64,000 bases of DNA from Lachnospiraceae bacterium (GTDB lineage Bacteria; Bacillota; Clostridia; Lachnospirales; Lachnospiraceae). Made by a program: the position numbers and the translations under genes. Of this stretch, positions 61,130-64,000 are shown piece after piece. Location of the stretch: the NCBI GenBank assembly GCA_024684215.1, contig JAIKXH010000092.1, positions 1-64,000 on the forward strand. The letters are read 5' to 3'. Each line of letters opens with the position of its first letter. Within the stretch, counting starts at the first letter, position 1. The notes beneath the pieces were generated by a model. It searched no databases, was not told where the DNA came from, and saw nothing but the letters and a program-made list of their open reading frames with translations.

Positions 61130-63508
61130 ATGAACAAAAACATCAATACACGTTGCGTAGTTACCGGACTCGGTATGATAAACGCAATCGGTAACAGCGT
61201 AGATGAATGTTGGAACAACGCTCTTATCGGTAAGGAAGGTATAGACGTAGTAAAATCTGTAAACGCAGATGATTGCTATGCCAATCTCGGAGCTGAAGTT
61301 GATTGTGCCGAGCTCGATAAGTATGAGGGTGTAGACAGAGCTTCAAAGCTTTGCCTCAAGGCTTCTGACGAAGCATTTAAGGATGCCGGAATCGATATGG
61401 CAAATGAGGACGCCACCAGATTTGGCGTTATTATGGGAAGCTGTGTCGGCGGTGTTGTCAGCATCGAAAATTATGTTGTAGGCGGTGAAAAGACCGAAGA
61501 CATCAGAAAAATGACTATTTCTCCTATTGCAAACCATGTTGCTAACAGAGTTGGTGCAGGTGGAGTTATTTCAAACGTAGGTAATGCATGTGCAGCCGGA
61601 AGTATCAGCGTAGCTTATGCTTGTGAGCTAATTCGCGCAGGCGTAGCAGACATGTTTATCGTAGGCGGTGCAGATGCTTTTGCGGCTGTTCCTTTTGCGG
61701 GATTCCATGCCCTTCACGCACTTTCCGAAGGACCTTGCTCACCTTTCAATCACTCTAACGGAATTACTTTGGGCGAGGGCGCCGGAGCTATCGTCGTAGA
61801 GTCTTACGAGCACGCTAAAAAGAGAAACGCAAAGATATATTGTGATGTATTGGCAGCAGGCGTAAGCAGTGATGCACATCATATCACTGCACCCAGACCT
61901 GACGGAATCGGCCAGATGTACGCTATCCGTACTGCTATCGCAAATTCGGGACTAAAGCCTGAGAATATCGGATATGTAAATGCACACGGAACAGGAACCG
62001 CTAAAAATGATGAAGCAGAGTTTCTTTCACTTCATGCAATTTTTGATGATGTAAATGACAATCTTTCCGTAAGCTCAACAAAGGCTATGGTAGGACACTG
62101 CCTCGGAGCAGCAGGCGCCATTGAAGCCGTATATGCCATCAAGGCACTTACCACAGATATTATTCCTCCAACCATCGGTTATACTGATGAGGATCTTGAG
62201 ATGCTTAAAGAGAAGGCAGGAAAGATTGATTTCATGCCCAACGTAAAGAAGGAGAAAAAGCTTGATTACGTTATGAGCAACTCCTTTGCATTCGGCGGAA
62301 GCAATGCTTCAATCATCTTCTCAAAGGGTGAAGGAAGTGTAGCTGAGACCGCAAACGATGAGCCCATCTATATCACGGGCATGGGAATCGTAAGCCCTCT
62401 TGGAAACGGTGTATCAAATTATATCGAGAAAGTAAAAGCAGGAGAGACCATCGAAGGAAATTCCGCTTTTGCGGAGACTACCAAGGAAGATTACGATAAG
62501 TACGATGTAAAGATGGCATTTTATCGTAAGCTTGATAAGCTTTCTCTTATGCAGGTTGTATCCGGACTTGAAGCCTTAGAGAGCGCCGGAGTTGAAATAT
62601 CGGACGACAAGGCAGAGGATTTCGGTATGATTATCGGTACTGATGACGGTCCTCTTACCACCGTATATAAATTCCAGGAGAATATCAGTACCAACGGAAC
62701 CAAGAGCGGTTCTGCATTTAACTTCCCTAATACCGTTTATAATGCAGCAGGCGGTTATCTTTCAATTAAAACCAATATGCGCGGCGTAAACGTAACTGTA
62801 ACCAATGGTGCTCAGTCCGGTATGAGTTCGCTTTGCTACGCTTATAACGAGATTCGTCAGAATCATGCTAAGGTAATGCTCGCAACCGGTACCGATGAGA
62901 ACAGTGAGGTTATGGAGAAGCTTTACAAACAGCTTGGCGCGGTAGCGGATTCAAAGGCTGTCCTCTACGGAAATACCGGAATGGCTATGTCAGACGGAAG
63001 TACCACTGTTGTACTTGAGAGTGCTGAGAGTGCTAATGCCAGAAATGCAAAGAAATACGCTCAGGTTTGCGGATACGGTATGACTCATGCAATTACCGAG
63101 TACGGCGAGGTAAAGGGTACAGAAAAGGGACTCGAAGATGCTATCGCTATAGCACTTAAGGATGCAGGAATCTCTGCTTCCGATATTGACGCCGTATACG
63201 GATTCGGCAACGGAGAAACAGATGTAGACAATATCGAAAAGAATGTTTACGGAAAGCTTTTTGATTCAAAGATGCCCGTACATAATGTAAAAGCTTATGT
63301 CGGAGACAGCCGCAGCGCGGCAGCAGCACTTTCTATCGCCACTGCAGCACTTACACTTAGCGGTGAGCTTGGAAATGAGCAGAAGGCATACTTCTTTGGA
63401 GATACTGTTACCGAAGGAAAAGCAGATACAGCTTCTTATAATTACGTACTTGCAACAGCAGGTTCCGAGGGCGGTTCCTATTGCGCAGTTGTACTTAAGA
63501 AGGCTTAA
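61130..63508 (+). CDS. Fused ketosynthase + chain-length-factor-like protein
   Basis: The 792-residue protein contains two complete thiolase-fold ketosynthase units. Unit one (about 1-405) is active by sequence: C154 in GNACAAGS, His in NAHGTGTAKND and His in VGHCLGAAG. Unit two (about 415-792, from PIYITGMGIVSPLGNG) has Q562 in TNGAQSGMS instead of Cys. Both His residues are lost: FGNGETD stands where HGTGT should be, and VGDSRSAAAA where GH should be. A Cys/Gln pair of KS and dead KS is the hallmark of KS-alpha and chain-length factor in type II polyketide and aryl polyene systems, where they are separate proteins. It should extend acyl chains on the neighbouring ACP. Product unknown. Confidence 0.9.
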   Translation: MNKNINTRCVVTGLGMINAIGNSVDECWNNALIGKEGIDVVKSVNADDCYANLGAEVDCAELDKYEGVDRASKLCLKASDEAFKDAGIDMANEDATRFGVIMGSCVGGVVSIENYVVGGEKTEDIRKMTISPIANHVANRVGAGGVISNVGNACAAGSISVAYACELIRAGVADMFIVGGADAFAAVPFAGFHALHALSEGPCSPFNHSNGITLGEGAGAIVVESYEHAKKRNAKIYCDVLAAGVSSDAHHITAPRPDGIGQMYAIRTAIANSGLKPENIGYVNAHGTGTAKNDEAEFLSLHAIFDDVNDNLSVSSTKAMVGHCLGAAGAIEAVYAIKALTTDIIPPTIGYTDEDLEMLKEKAGKIDFMPNVKKEKKLDYVMSNSFAFGGSNASIIFSKGEGSVAETANDEPIYITGMGIVSPLGNGVSNYIEKVKAGETIEGNSAFAETTKEDYDKYDVKMAFYRKLDKLSLMQVVSGLEALESAGVEISDDKAEDFGMIIGTDDGPLTTVYKFQENISTNGTKSGSAFNFPNTVYNAAGGYLSIKTNMRGVNVTVTNGAQSGMSSLCYAYNEIRQNHAKVMLATGTDENSEVMEKLYKQLGAVADSKAVLYGNTGMAMSDGSTTVVLESAESANARNAKKYAQVCGYGMTHAITEYGEVKGTEKGLEDAIAIALKDAGISASDIDAVYGFGNGETDVDNIEKNVYGKLFDSKMPVHNVKAYVGDSRSAAAALSIATAALTLSGELGNEQKAYFFGDTVTEGKADTASYNYVLATAGSEGGSYCAVVLKKA

Positions 63509-63537
63509 TTCTTCGTACTTATGAAATAATAAACGCC

Positions 63538-63570
63538 GGTGTGGGCGAATATTATATAAGCACCCGCACC
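63538..63570 (+). repeat. Intercistronic hairpin between ketosynthase and fabG
   Basis: GGTGTGGG (63538-63545) pairs with CCCGCACC (63563-63570) with one G-U pair. No T run follows. It parallels the hairpin after the ACP gene. Confidence 0.55.
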
Positions 63571-63608
63571 TACCGTTAAATAAATTCACAACACGAAAGG
63601 AAATACAC

Positions 63609-64000
63609 ATGGAGAACAATCAGGATGCAAAGGTGGCACTTGTAACAGGTGCGTCACGTGGTATAGGAAGAGCATGTGCAATTGCTCTCGGTAAGGCAGG
63701 ATACAAAGTAGGAGTTAACTACAATTCCAATGAAGCTGCCGCACAGGAAGTTGTTAAGGCTATTGAGGATGCCGGAAGCGAAGCTATCGCCATTAAGGCA
63801 AATGTTTCCGTTCTTAAGGAAGTACAGGATATGATGCGTACTTTAGTTAAGACATATGGCAAGATAGATCTTCTTGTAAATAATGCCGGAATCGTTAAGG
63901 ATGAGTACGTTATGATGATGAACCCTGATACCATAGATCAGTGTCTTAATCTTAACATCAAAGGATATCTTTACAGCTCACAGCAGGCAGCGGTTAAGAT
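63609..64000 (+). CDS. fabG: 3-oxoacyl-ACP reductase (FabG-like SDR), cut by window edge
   Basis: About 130 residues are visible from ATG 63609 behind AAAGGAAA. VALVTGASRGIGRACAIALG is the NADP-binding Rossmann start and LLVNNAGIVKD is the NNAG motif. The Ser-Tyr-Lys catalytic part lies beyond the edge. It should reduce the 3-keto group made by the fused ketosynthase, so the operon can make reduced or unsaturated chains. More genes of the pathway probably follow to the right. Confidence 0.93.
   Translation, partial: MENNQDAKVALVTGASRGIGRACAIALGKAGYKVGVNYNSNEAAAQEVVKAIEDAGSEAIAIKANVSVLKEVQDMMRTLVKTYGKIDLLVNNAGIVKDEYVMMMNPDTIDQCLNLNIKGYLYSSQQAAVK

Overview
The window looks like chromosome from a low-to-moderate GC, strictly anaerobic, Gram-positive member of the Clostridia, most likely Lachnospiraceae (Butyrivibrio/Roseburia-like). 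The basis is pyruvate formate-lyase, the oxygen-sensitive class III ribonucleotide reductase NrdD, an [FeFe]-hydrogenase-type protein, a DnaD/DnaI-type helicase loading pair, MecA, SpoVG, the paired GlgC/GlgD enzymes and strong AGGAGG ribosome binding sites. The genus is an inference. I saw no rRNA, tRNA, CRISPR array, insertion sequence or prophage. Most of the window is ordinary core genome, densely packed.

Layout. 1-4057: pflB (leftward, cut by the left edge), a DUF1858 CxxC mini-protein, and a leftward mecA/membrane-protein pair. 3970-4812 is a long AT-rich gap with possible small ORFs and an interleaved inverted repeat. 4813-10552: GH18 glycosidase, TsaC/Sua5, rpiB, upp, dCMP deaminase and a coiled-coil cell-wall hydrolase. 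This leads into the complete ATP synthase operon (11230-18636, atpZ-I-B-E-F-H-A-G-D-C), and the order resembles the ywlC-rpiB-upp-atp region of Bacillus. 18753-26474: a large anchored protein with a degenerate C39-like end, murC, a DnaD/DnaI pair preceded by tandem DnaA-box-like 9-mers, and prs. 26566-29916: BirA-type operators with bioY, then glgC-glgD. 30025-37032: spoVG, pth-mfd, a D,D-carboxypeptidase and an unknown anchored protein.

37236-43658 is an accessory operon: a TetR regulator, an unrecognised GT-B-like protein, a GPH sugar symporter with an extra extracellular insert, and a GH36 alpha-galactosidase. 43725-53056 carries signalling genes: a membrane EAL phosphodiesterase, an ECF sigma/anti-sigma-like pair, nrdD behind a textbook pair of NrdR boxes, a soluble protein joining ferredoxin, [FeFe]-hydrogenase and chemoreceptor signalling domains, and an active-looking GGDEF cyclase directly downstream of it. 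53206-58117 is a complete branched-chain amino acid ABC operon (livJ-H-M-G-F).

The right end (59221 to the edge) begins a lipid/polyketide-like operon: iron-sulfur flavoprotein-like gene, PlsC-type acyltransferase, dedicated acyl carrier protein, a single polypeptide fusing an active ketosynthase to a dead one whose nucleophile is Gln (the hallmark of a chain-length factor), and fabG cut by the edge. This locus and the hydrogenase-chemoreceptor fusion are the two best candidates for unusual biology here.
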